The notes beneath the pieces are model-generated. The model made no database searches, was not told where the DNA came from, and saw nothing but the letters and a program-made list of their open reading frames with translations. A program made the translations under genes and the position numbers. Below, piece after piece: positions 1-6,720 of a DNA stretch of 9,230 nucleotides. Source of the DNA: Candidatus Melainabacteria bacterium GWA2_34_9 (GTDB taxonomy: Bacteria; Cyanobacteriota; Vampirovibrionia; Gastranaerophilales; UBA9971). Location of the stretch: NCBI GenBank assembly GCA_001784535.1, contig MFRJ01000134.1, forward strand, positions 11,073 to 20,302. The letters run 5' to 3'. Position 1 is the stretch's first letter. Every line of letters begins with the position of its first letter.

Positions 1-316
1 AAAACCATGGAAAATGCTTATCATCCTTGAGAAGAACATTGTATTTTGGCTTATATTTTTTTATTAAATGAGATTCAAGGATTAAAGCTTCAACTTCTGA
101 GTCGGTGATTATAAAATCAAACCTGATAATCTGTGGAACCATAACAATTAGCTTTGGAGAGTCATGATTCTTGTTAAAATAACTTTTTACACGTTTTTTA
201 AGATTTTTAGCCTTGCCGATGTAAATTATTTCATTGTTTTTATCGTGCATCAAATAAACACCCGATGCATCAGGAAGTAATTTCAGCGATTCTTCAATTG
301 TTAGATTTGTTTTCAT
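1..316 (-). CDS. uvrC: UvrABC excinuclease subunit C, N-terminal part (runs off left edge)
   Basis: Reading leftward from ATG at 316-314 there is an open frame of 105 codons to the window edge. The translation is a GIY-YIG nuclease domain of UvrC type: GVYLM at residues 19-23, YIGKAKNLKKRV at 32-43, and the downstream segment ALILESHLIKKYKPKYN (77-93) followed by LLKDDKHFPW. The expected catalytic residues are all present: Tyr21 and Tyr32, Arg42, Glu81 and Asn93. UvrC makes the incisions on either side of a bulky lesion during nucleotide excision repair, after UvrA/UvrB recognition; the GIY-YIG domain makes the 3' cut. Full UvrC is about 600 residues, so roughly five sixths of the gene (UvrB-binding region, RNase H-like domain, HhH) lies outside. 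No clear Shine-Dalgarno precedes the ATG. It is divergent from the PHP gene with 38 bp between starts. The alternative, a short GIY-YIG protein, is unlikely because the YKPKYN...KDDKHFP segment is UvrC-specific. Confidence 0.95.
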   Translation of the reverse strand, partial: MKTNLTIEESLKLLPDASGVYLMHDKNNEIIYIGKAKNLKKRVKSYFNKNHDSPKLIVMVPQIIRFDFIITDSEVEALILESHLIKKYKPKYNVLLKDDKHFPWF

Positions 317-354
317 TGTTTTATATTTATTCGACTACCGATAAAAATTATACT
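298..354. promoter_or_regulatory. Very short divergent promoter region, uvrC / PHP gene
   Basis: Only 38 bp separate the two divergent start codons, so each promoter must overlap the other gene or be compressed into the gap. For the rightward gene, TTGTTA (298-303) and TATATT (322-327) with an 18-bp spacer would put transcription start near 334, about 20 nt before the ATG at 355. For uvrC, the minus strand shows a perfect TATAAT at 352-347 but no good -35 at 16-18 bp. Both assignments rest on matches in AT-rich DNA and are tentative. Confidence 0.3.
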
Positions 355-1608
355 ATGTATAGCTTTTCAAGATATAATTTTATTAAATTAGAAATTTGGT
401 TCAAATCAATGGGTTTTGACTTTCAGTCAGAGAATAATAATATAAATAACGACTTAGATTACAATTACAAACAAGTTTTGGCAGAAAACCTTGACTGTCC
501 TGTTGAAAATTTGGCATCCATTGTCGGTCCTATAGAATTTGTTCATATTATAAATAAATACACACCTGATAACTTTTATACAGGGGATTTTTTGTCGGAA
601 CATTTTGATGAATTGTATCAAAACGTTCTGAATAAAACTTTCAGGATAAATCTTCATATGCATACCGTTGAATCTGACGGTAGATTGACTGTGGAAGAAC
701 TGCTGAATCAGGCTGTAATTTATGCAGATAACGTAAAATCAAAAATCAATGATGATTTACCTGCTTTTATGATTTCTATAACAAACCATGATTCTTTGGA
801 AGGAACTAAAAAAGCACTTAAAATAATAGCTGAAAACCCTGACAAGTTTAAAGATATAAAATTTGTGACAGGTATTGAATTCAGTGTGACTCTGGATAAT
901 GAAAAAATCCTGAAAAAACCTCTCGCAACAGACTTAATGGGGTACTGCATAAATCCTTATGATGAGGATTTAAATAATTTTCAGCAAAATATAAAAAATT
1001 CCAGAAATGAAGAAGCGCAAAAAATTCTTTTAAAACTCAGTGAATTTGGGGTTAAAGAAAATTGGGAAACTGTAAAAAACTCTCATGTGCTCATTAAAAT
1101 CGCAGGTAGTATGGCGTTTTTTGACTTTATCAAGCATTATATTTATAAAAATTATAAAAAATCTCCAAACTTGATAAAACATAAAGAAGAGATAGAAAAA
1201 CTTTTCGAGGGCAAACAAACAACGTTTAGTTCAACTGTTAAAGAAGTAGCATCTATTATAAACAAAAGTTTTGGATATATAGGTCTTGCACATCCAGGAA
1301 GAATTCATTTAAGTAAAATCGATGAATCTAAAGTTTTTCCGACAAAAAATAGGGATTTTAAACTGGAAGGATTGTATTTGCTTTTGAAGGATTCGGTTTT
1401 TCAGGGTGCAACGCTTGCAGAATCAAATTATCACTACACTATGAGGCATTATAGCGAGGAATTACATAAACTTGTTGACGTAACAAATCTTTTCTGCGAA
1501 GAAGCGAACCTTTTGAAAACCGGAGGCACAGACGGGCACAGGGCAAATATCTTTACACATACTTTGGATTTGTCTGACGAAGAGCTTAATCTTTTTTTAA
1601 GGAGCTAA
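355..1608 (+). CDS. PHP-domain metal-dependent phosphoesterase (TrpH/YciV-like)
   Basis: 417 residues. An N-terminal part of about 95 residues matches nothing I recognise; the rest is a PHP domain. The metal-binding motifs appear in order: HMH (His101, His103) followed by the TrpH-like ESDGRLTVEEL, NHD (His145, Asp146), GIE (Glu175), AHPGR (His313) and GGTDGH (Asp393, His395). A helical insert at about 200-300 separates the third and fourth motifs, as in TrpH/YciV relatives. Such enzymes hydrolyse phosphoester bonds with two or three bound metal ions; E. coli YciV (RNase AM) acts on short RNAs and 3',5'-bisphosphate nucleotides. The substrate here cannot be told. An oddity is Asp193 in TDLMGY, where relatives usually have a metal-binding His before the hydrophobic-Gly segment. 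An in-frame ATG at 265 would overlap uvrC's coding start and add 30 residues without motif; 355 was chosen because it clears uvrC and suits a promoter at 298-327. ATG at 409 is also possible. No strong Shine-Dalgarno is seen for any of them. dacB follows after 4 nt. Confidence 0.85.
   Translation: MYSFSRYNFIKLEIWFKSMGFDFQSENNNINNDLDYNYKQVLAENLDCPVENLASIVGPIEFVHIINKYTPDNFYTGDFLSEHFDELYQNVLNKTFRINLHMHTVESDGRLTVEELLNQAVIYADNVKSKINDDLPAFMISITNHDSLEGTKKALKIIAENPDKFKDIKFVTGIEFSVTLDNEKILKKPLATDLMGYCINPYDEDLNNFQQNIKNSRNEEAQKILLKLSEFGVKENWETVKNSHVLIKIAGSMAFFDFIKHYIYKNYKKSPNLIKHKEEIEKLFEGKQTTFSSTVKEVASIINKSFGYIGLAHPGRIHLSKIDESKVFPTKNRDFKLEGLYLLLKDSVFQGATLAESNYHYTMRHYSEELHKLVDVTNLFCEEANLLKTGGTDGHRANIFTHTLDLSDEELNLFLRS
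1599..1604 (+). promoter_or_regulatory. Shine-Dalgarno of dacB inside the PHP gene end
   Basis: AAGGAG lies 8 nt before the dacB ATG at 1613 and overlaps the last codons of the PHP gene, whose TAA is at 1606-1608. Ribosomes ending the upstream gene are placed over the start of the next, which indicates one mRNA and probable translational coupling. Confidence 0.85.
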
Positions 1609-1612
1609 ATTT

Positions 1613-2986
1613 ATGAATTTTAATGCAAAATTTCTTATAATATTTGCGATATTCCTGATTTCAACCTTGTTTTTATCTGGGTATGAATCAACTTATTCAT
1701 TTAATTCAATTAATAACACCATTAATAACAGTAAATTATCTAAAAAATCAGTAGTTTCAGTGTCCATAAGAGAGATTCAAAGCGAAAAAGTGCTCTATCA
1801 AAGAGATGCAAGTCTTCTTTTGCATCCCGCATCAACACTTAAGGCTTTTACAACCCCTGTGATTCTGAATGTTTTGGGGGCTAATTATAAGTTATCAACA
1901 GGAATTTATAAGGACAGTAAAGGAAATATTTATTTAAAACTCTGCGGAGATCCGCATCTAAGTATAGAAGATATTTCAAAACTAATATTAGGACTTAAAG
2001 CAAAAGGATATAATACAATTAATGGCAGCTTATTGATTGATGATTCAGCTATTGATGATGTTTTCTGGGGAACAGGTTGGATGTGGGATGATGAAAACAA
2101 TCCCTATATGCCAAAATACAACGCATATAACTTAAACAGAAATTTGATTAAAGTGAAAATTTCACCAACTCAGCCAAATCAAAAACCAAAAGTTGTGATT
2201 GCTCCGTATTACCCTGTTAAAATAATCAATAATGCTGTAAGTTCCCATGAAAATAGTATTTCTGTTGAAAGAAAAGTATGGAAAAATGTTGAATCTATTT
2301 ATGTGGAAGGAAAGATTTCTTCTGCAACCGAAAAAATAATACCTGTCGCAAACCCGGAAAATTTCTTTAAATACCAGCTTACAAAAGCTATTAAAAATAA
2401 TAAAATTTATTTTTCAGGACAATATAAGAAGGCAAAACTCCCGGCAAGTGCAGTTTTAATAACCGAAGTGTCGCATAAACTTTTAGATGAATTGAAAATT
2501 ACAAATAAAAAAAGCGATAACCTCGCTGCGGAAGCTTTGTTTAAACTTGCAGGTGGAAAATACACAAGACATACCGGCTCCACAGAAAACGGATTAAAAG
2601 CTTTTAACGATTTTTATTCAAAACTGGGACATGATACGTCAACAATTTCAGTAGTTGATGCCAGTGGAGTTTCTCAAAACGACCTGATAACAGCAGATTG
2701 GATGACTCTTGCTCTTGCAAAGCTTTATAAAAGTGGGAGTTTTGTAACTTATAAAAGTACTTTGGCTGCTCCTTCAGAAATCGGTACTCTTCAAAACAGG
2801 CTGTTAAATCTGAAAGGAAGACTATATGCAAAGACTGGCACAAATGCAGGTGTCAGCGCAATTACCGGTTATGTGACTGATAAATACGGAAATACTTTTG
2901 CATTTTCAATAGTTATACAAAACTTCAAAGACAGCTCTAAACCTGCTAAAGAGCTAGAAGATGCCATTTTGCAAGTTTTTAATTAG
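1613..2986 (+). CDS. dacB: D-alanyl-D-alanine carboxypeptidase/endopeptidase, PBP4 (S13) family
   Basis: 457 residues, close to the usual S13 length (E. coli PBP4 is 477). An N-terminal hydrophobic stretch (about residues 7-23, preceded by Lys6) is a signal peptide or uncleaved anchor, so the enzyme acts outside the cytoplasmic membrane. No lipobox cysteine is present. The three penicillin-binding active-site motifs are intact: SxxK as HPASTLK (Ser74, Lys77), SxN as SDN (Ser301-Asn303) within KKSDNLAAEAL, and KTG (Lys407-Gly409) within YAKTGTNAGVSAITGY. The roughly 220-residue distance between SxxK and SxN is the extra-domain insertion typical of class C low-molecular-weight PBPs. The family trims the terminal D-Ala from peptidoglycan pentapeptides and cuts D-Ala-mDAP cross-links. 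The gene has a strong Shine-Dalgarno and is the second gene of an operon with the PHP gene. It ends 3 nt from the stop codon of the convergent gene, with no terminator in between. Confidence 0.93.
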   Translation: MNFNAKFLIIFAIFLISTLFLSGYESTYSFNSINNTINNSKLSKKSVVSVSIREIQSEKVLYQRDASLLLHPASTLKAFTTPVILNVLGANYKLSTGIYKDSKGNIYLKLCGDPHLSIEDISKLILGLKAKGYNTINGSLLIDDSAIDDVFWGTGWMWDDENNPYMPKYNAYNLNRNLIKVKISPTQPNQKPKVVIAPYYPVKIINNAVSSHENSISVERKVWKNVESIYVEGKISSATEKIIPVANPENFFKYQLTKAIKNNKIYFSGQYKKAKLPASAVLITEVSHKLLDELKITNKKSDNLAAEALFKLAGGKYTRHTGSTENGLKAFNDFYSKLGHDTSTISVVDASGVSQNDLITADWMTLALAKLYKSGSFVTYKSTLAAPSEIGTLQNRLLNLKGRLYAKTGTNAGVSAITGYVTDKYGNTFAFSIVIQNFKDSSKPAKELEDAILQVFN

Positions 2987-2989
2987 CCA

Positions 2990-5900
2990 TTAATAAATGT
3001 TTTCAAGCTTAATTCCATATTGCTGACAAAATTTGTTAAGCTCTAAAATTTCATTATCTACTTTTGCACTTAAATAATGATTTTCAATTTGTTCTGAAAA
3101 AGAAAGCGCTTTTACATACAGCCTGTTTGCAATATTTGCATTGTTAGGCGCTTGTTCGGGATTTATAATAGCACTTTGCTTGTAAATTTGCCCAAAAGCA
3201 ATATATAAGTCTACAAGACACATTGTTAAATCATTTCTTTCCGCAATATTAATGGCGGATTCAATATTAATCTGAGCACCTTCAAAATCACCTTTTATTG
3301 TTCTTACGTTTGCAATAATTTTATTCATAAAAATTTCAGCTAAATAGTTTGCAATATTAGGTTTTTGAGAAATTTCAATTGCTCTTTCTGCTATTTCAAT
3401 AGCTTTTTCCTGATTTCCTGCTCTTACTTCATGGCTTGCAGCAAGATACCAGGACAATAGAGCACCTGTAGCCATTTTGTTTTCTGAACAATAATTGACT
3501 ATTTCGTCATAAATCAGGAATGCTTCTCTTAATTGACCAAATTCTTCATAGCATTTGCCTAAAAATAATTTCAGAATAGTTAACATATTATATTCTTTGA
3601 AAATATTTGCCATTGTAATTGACGTATGACAAAATTCTTTTGCTTGCTGGAAATCTCCGTTTGTTATATTGGAGATAACAGCTATAAAGTACCAATATAA
3701 TTTAAATTTATCGAGTGTTGGAAAATCTGCAAATTTTTCTTTTATTGATGTAAGTATTGAATTGCAGTTTTTTGAATTACCCTGAATTGTTGAAAATAAA
3801 GCTTGAAGCAGTAATGCAGTCATCTCATATTCGGCAAGATTTTCTTTTTGAGCTTTTAATGCTATGTTTGCGGTCAAGTCCAGAGCCTGTTTGTTGCCTT
3901 GATATACATAAGCTTTTGCAAGTATAATTTCAGTTTCATATTCAATATTTTTTAGGTCTGAAATACTTATTCCTGGAATTGTTTTATTTTTTGATATGTA
4001 TTTATCTAAGGCAGGAAGCACTTCATTAGTTGCATTAATTACTGTTTCTTCGAATCTTCCGAGGTTAAAAGTCGATTCAAGCTTGTAATAATTCAATAAA
4101 ATTGTTTCTATAGGGTGTTTGACTTTGTCAATGAGAGATAATGCTTTATCGCAGCATTCAATTACTCCTGCATAATCTCCTATAAGCTCACAACTTCTAG
4201 CCAGATAACCTGTCAAATCAATTACTTTAACTAAATTATTTTGTTTTTCTTCATGTAATATAGAATTTGAAAGATAATCTATAGCAATTTGAGGATTGAA
4301 CTCATAGTTTGCTTTGCCGATTTGTTCTTCAATACTTAATTTGTGTTCAATTTTTTGTTCATCAGATAAATCTGTTTCAGGTAATAATTCAAGAATTTTA
4401 TTTTGATAATCGGTGAAAGTAACAGGATCTCCAAGATAAATACTTTCTTGAACAGCAAGGTTGTAGTAAATATATGTTTCTTTTTTAAGTTGAGCTTCTT
4501 CAGCATGACGTGCCAAAACTGCATTGCTTATGTTCGTTGTGTATTTTTCATAAAATTCCAGCAATCTAGTTCCGCAATCAATAATCTGTTCTTCAGTAAA
4601 GAATTGTTCGTAAATTACTTTCCATATCCATGCGTGCTTAAATCTAATGCCGGACTGATCAACCACTGCAAAAATACCATTATTCAAAAGCATTTGGATT
4701 AATTGATTGAACTGCTGTTCTTCTACCTGTGCCATCATTTGTACAAAAGCAGGAATGAATTTTATTCCAAACAAGCTTGCAGACATTATTATTCTGGTTG
4801 CATCAGGGGAAAAATTGCCTATAAGCTTTATTCGTTCTGCTATAAGTTCATCAAGATCAGCTGGTATTTCAATATTTACAGCTTGCGGATTAAATGAAAA
4901 AGAAGCTTCGTTTGATATTATTGCGCCGGTTTGGAATAAATACCATAATGCCTGTTCCATATATAAGGGAGTATCTTGTGAACAGTGAAACAGTTTATTT
5001 TTAATTTTTGGAGGTATTATATCCTGATTATTAAGCATACCTAACAAAGATGTGTTCATCTCCTCAGGAGTCATTGATTTTAAAGAAATTGATATTATTT
5101 TTCTTTGGAGGTTTTCCAACGGAAATTGTTCATGTAAATTTGTGTTTAAATTGTGATTGATTATTATAAAGTTCTTTTTGTTTAAAAAGCCTTTATTTAT
5201 AAGTTTTTTTATACATTCCAGTGAAGCATTGTCAATATATTCAAAATCTTCAATAATAATTGCCAAATTTGAGTTTTGATTTATTTTATCTAATACATGA
5301 CCTATGGCATTATGAAGTTCAGCCTTGTTTTCATTGATATCAGGAGAACATTCATTGAACGCATTAAATAAAAATCTCCGCAAAACGTTGTTTATGTGAG
5401 GATCGTTTATACCAAAATTTGTTTCCAGTACTTGGTTTAAAACAATTCTTGATTCATCAATATTTGAAACGAATAAAGGTAAGCCTAATAAAGACTTAAA
5501 AAGATCTTGAAAAAATGAATACGGCAAAAGCTGATTTACAGGCTGACAGGTTCCTATTAACCAAGCAAATTTGTCACTTTGTAAAGTTTGAATAATGCTT
5601 GATACTAGACTGGATTTACCTGCACCGTCAGGAGCAGATAAGTTTATTATTAAACCTTGTTCTGCTTTATTTAATACATTTATTATTGCGTCATGAGCTT
5701 CGGCTCTTGAAAATTCCTGTAGGTTCTTTTTTGCAGGCTTTTCAGGCTGTTGTGCTTGAATTTCCGGTTCTGTTTGTTCAGGCAAAATTTGTTTTTCAGG
5801 TTTCTGAATTGAAGCTGCAGCCGCAAGATTTTCTTGAGCTTTTATTGGCTTAGTTGGTTTTACTTGAGGTATAGGTTTTTTTTGAGCGGTAGGTTGTTGT

Positions 5901-6160
5901 ACAGGAGCTTCTTGAGGCGGGCGTTTTTTAGCTTTTAACAGCTCAAAATTACATTTTCTGCATTGAGGTGCATTAGGAAAATTAGGGGATTTGCACTGCG
6001 GACAAATTCTTATAAGCCTTAAATTACAGTTAGAGCATGCGCTCTGACCTATTCTGTTTAAAAATTTGCATCTTGGACATGCAGACTTTAGTTTTAGCTC
6101 ACAATGTGCGCAAACTACAGAATTTTCAGTATTTTCCTCTTTGCAGCGAGGACATCTCAT
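2990..6160 (-). CDS. Triple zinc-ribbon / STAND-type (AAA_16-like) ATPase / TPR-repeat protein
   Basis: 1056 residues. Residues 3-70 hold three zinc ribbons, each CxxC-x10-CxxC (Cys3/6/17/20, 28/31/42/45, 53/56/67/70), repeating every 25 residues exactly. A Pro/Gln/Lys/Glu-rich linker follows (about 74-147). The ATPase starts at about 150: Walker A is APDGAGKSS (Lys182, Ser183), with Ala in place of the usual first Gly, and Walker B is LAIIIED (299-305). A winged-helix-like part (about 435-525) contains the RFKHAWIWKVIYEQF segment typical of AAA_16/STAND proteins of the MalT and cyclase-associated types. From about 540 to the end the protein is helical with TPR-like units, clearest near 860-1020. 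No signal peptide, membrane segment, cyclase or HTH DNA-binding domain is visible, so it is probably a cytoplasmic ATP-dependent scaffold or signalling protein; its partner is unknown. Related architectures with zinc ribbon, AAA_16 and TPR usually include a nucleotide cyclase domain, absent here. It has its own promoter and a GAAGGG Shine-Dalgarno 9 nt before ATG. Confidence 0.85.
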   Translation of the reverse strand: MRCPRCKEENTENSVVCAHCELKLKSACPRCKFLNRIGQSACSNCNLRLIRICPQCKSPNFPNAPQCRKCNFELLKAKKRPPQEAPVQQPTAQKKPIPQVKPTKPIKAQENLAAAASIQKPEKQILPEQTEPEIQAQQPEKPAKKNLQEFSRAEAHDAIINVLNKAEQGLIINLSAPDGAGKSSLVSSIIQTLQSDKFAWLIGTCQPVNQLLPYSFFQDLFKSLLGLPLFVSNIDESRIVLNQVLETNFGINDPHINNVLRRFLFNAFNECSPDINENKAELHNAIGHVLDKINQNSNLAIIIEDFEYIDNASLECIKKLINKGFLNKKNFIIINHNLNTNLHEQFPLENLQRKIISISLKSMTPEEMNTSLLGMLNNQDIIPPKIKNKLFHCSQDTPLYMEQALWYLFQTGAIISNEASFSFNPQAVNIEIPADLDELIAERIKLIGNFSPDATRIIMSASLFGIKFIPAFVQMMAQVEEQQFNQLIQMLLNNGIFAVVDQSGIRFKHAWIWKVIYEQFFTEEQIIDCGTRLLEFYEKYTTNISNAVLARHAEEAQLKKETYIYYNLAVQESIYLGDPVTFTDYQNKILELLPETDLSDEQKIEHKLSIEEQIGKANYEFNPQIAIDYLSNSILHEEKQNNLVKVIDLTGYLARSCELIGDYAGVIECCDKALSLIDKVKHPIETILLNYYKLESTFNLGRFEETVINATNEVLPALDKYISKNKTIPGISISDLKNIEYETEIILAKAYVYQGNKQALDLTANIALKAQKENLAEYEMTALLLQALFSTIQGNSKNCNSILTSIKEKFADFPTLDKFKLYWYFIAVISNITNGDFQQAKEFCHTSITMANIFKEYNMLTILKLFLGKCYEEFGQLREAFLIYDEIVNYCSENKMATGALLSWYLAASHEVRAGNQEKAIEIAERAIEISQKPNIANYLAEIFMNKIIANVRTIKGDFEGAQINIESAINIAERNDLTMCLVDLYIAFGQIYKQSAIINPEQAPNNANIANRLYVKALSFSEQIENHYLSAKVDNEILELNKFCQQYGIKLENIY

Positions 6161-6169
6161 CTGCTAATT

Positions 6170-6175
6170 CCCTTC
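6170..6175 (-). promoter_or_regulatory. Shine-Dalgarno of the STAND ATPase gene
   Basis: On the minus strand GAAGGG lies 9 nt before the ATG at 6160-6158. It fixes the start so that the first zinc-ribbon cysteine is residue 3, and no earlier in-frame start is needed. Confidence 0.7.
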
Positions 6176-6209
6176 GTTTTTCCCAACTCTTCTCTTTATA
6201 TCATTACCA

Positions 6210-6239
6210 ATTATAAATTGTATTATAAAACATTGACAA
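6210..6239 (-). promoter_or_regulatory. Sigma70-type promoter of the STAND ATPase gene
   Basis: On the minus strand TTGTCA (6239-6234) and TATAAT (6215-6210) are separated by 18 bp: a perfect -10 and five of six in the -35. Transcription would start near 6203, leaving a leader of about 43 nt. A second TATAAT lies inside the spacer. The promoter is downstream of the terminator at 6262-6289, so this gene is transcribed independently of the small gene upstream. Confidence 0.65.
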
Positions 6240-6261
6240 GAGCGACATAAAAATAAAATAA

Positions 6262-6289
6262 AAAAGGTTTGCCAAATGACAAACCTTTT
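6262..6289 (-). terminator. Intrinsic terminator of the 51-residue small gene
   Basis: A 10-bp inverted repeat, AAAAGGTTTG (6262-6271) and CAAACCTTTT (6280-6289), with an 8-nt loop. Read leftward it ends in a long T-rich run (T6 A T4 A T5), so it terminates minus-strand transcripts, 26 nt after the stop codon of the small gene. Read rightward the T-tail is short. Confidence 0.75.
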
Positions 6290-6315
6290 AAACGCAAAAT
6301 TCGAAAGTGCAAAGA

Positions 6316-6471
6316 CTAGTTATTGCACGATAACCCCAGAACTGATTGCTTCCACATATCACTCAATTCAGTTTTAATAGAATCTTTTTTTACAATAAAT
6401 CTGTCCACATCATGAATAAGTTTTTTAATTTCCGCAGAAATTATTTCCTGCTCAAATGTTTTTTTGATCAT
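6316..6471 (-). CDS. Small hypothetical protein, 51 residues
   Basis: An ATG at 6471-6469 opens a frame of 51 codons ending in TAG at 6318-6316. On the minus strand AGGGAG (6487-6482) lies 10 nt before the ATG, a candidate promoter lies at 6525-6553, and an intrinsic terminator follows the stop, so the reading frame is a complete small transcription unit. The product begins MIKKTFEQEIISAEIKKL and ends SVLGLSCNN. Most of it is a charged amphipathic helix with Ile/Leu/Val at 3-4 residue intervals between residues 6 and 36; a single Trp (40) and a single Cys (49) lie near the C-terminus. There is no signal peptide, membrane segment or recognisable domain, and I do not recognise the family. It could be a small regulatory or scaffold protein; function is unknown. 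Its position just ahead of the STAND ATPase gene in the same direction may be coincidental since a terminator separates them. Confidence 0.7.
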   Translation of the reverse strand: MIKKTFEQEIISAEIKKLIHDVDRFIVKKDSIKTELSDMWKQSVLGLSCNN

Positions 6472-6524
6472 TAAATATGTACTCCCTATTAAATTTTTTC
6501 CTGATATATATTCTTTCGACTCAT

Positions 6525-6553
6525 TTAGTAAAAATATTTAATAATTTAGTCAA
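6525..6553 (-). promoter_or_regulatory. Candidate promoter of the 51-residue small gene
   Basis: On the minus strand TTGACT (6553-6548) is followed after 17 bp by TACTAA (6530-6525). The -35 is near consensus and the -10 is weak. Transcription would start about 47 nt before the small gene's ATG. In DNA this AT-rich the match is only suggestive. Confidence 0.4.
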
Positions 6554-6569
6554 ATAATTAAGAATTATG

Positions 6570-6599
6570 AACAATTATTTTTATAAAAATAAAATTGTT
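6570..6599. repeat. A+T-rich inverted repeat between divergent promoters
   Basis: AACAATT (6570-6576) and AATTGTT (6593-6599) flank a perfect 14-bp palindrome, ATTTTTATAAAAAT (6577-6590), with two extra A on the right. The right arm can alternatively pair with AAAACAAAATTTT just downstream. The element lies upstream of both divergent candidate promoters, so it would act as DNA (bending or a protein site) rather than as RNA. Low-complexity composition makes chance formation plausible. Confidence 0.35.
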
Positions 6600-6622
6600 T
6601 TACAAAAACAAAATTTTAAGAT

Positions 6623-6670
6623 ATGTTAAGTTAAACTTTTTAGAATGTTAACTTTCAGGCATGCTATTAT
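6623..6670 (+). promoter_or_regulatory. Promoter region of the glycosyltransferase gene with repeated ATGTTAA boxes
   Basis: TGCTATTAT (6662-6670) is an extended -10 element; no good -35 lies 16-18 bp upstream, which is usual for extended -10 promoters. Just upstream, ATGTTAA occurs at 6623-6629 and again at 6645-6651, 22 bp apart (about two helical turns), and AAGTTAA (6628-6634) with TTAACTT (6648-6654) forms an inverted pair centred 20 bp apart. This layout suits binding of an activator or repressor near the -35 position, but no regulator can be named. Confidence 0.4.
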
Positions 6671-6720
6671 GGTAAAAATATAGTATAGATGTAGTTTTAT
6701 ATAATAAATTAGGCTTGTTT

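Noticed and set aside
265..354. Earlier in-frame start for the PHP gene at 265
   Set aside because: It lies inside uvrC on the other strand, adds 30 residues with no motif, and has no ribosome site.
4336..4988. Several frames of 60-100 codons on both strands inside the STAND ATPase gene
   Set aside because: They are shadows of the 1056-residue reading frame, without motifs or ribosome sites.
5599..5853. 84-codon Leu-rich rightward frame opposite the ATPase linker and P-loop
   Set aside because: Its composition is the complement of the Pro/Gln/Lys linker codons; no ribosome site or promoter.
6276..6377. 33-codon rightward frame starting MTNLLNAKF
   Set aside because: It starts in the loop of a terminator, lacks a ribosome site and is antisense to the better supported 51-residue gene.
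6715..6720. TTG start for the glycosyltransferase
   Set aside because: The AGG ribosome site would be one base away; ATG at 6721 has 7-nt spacing.
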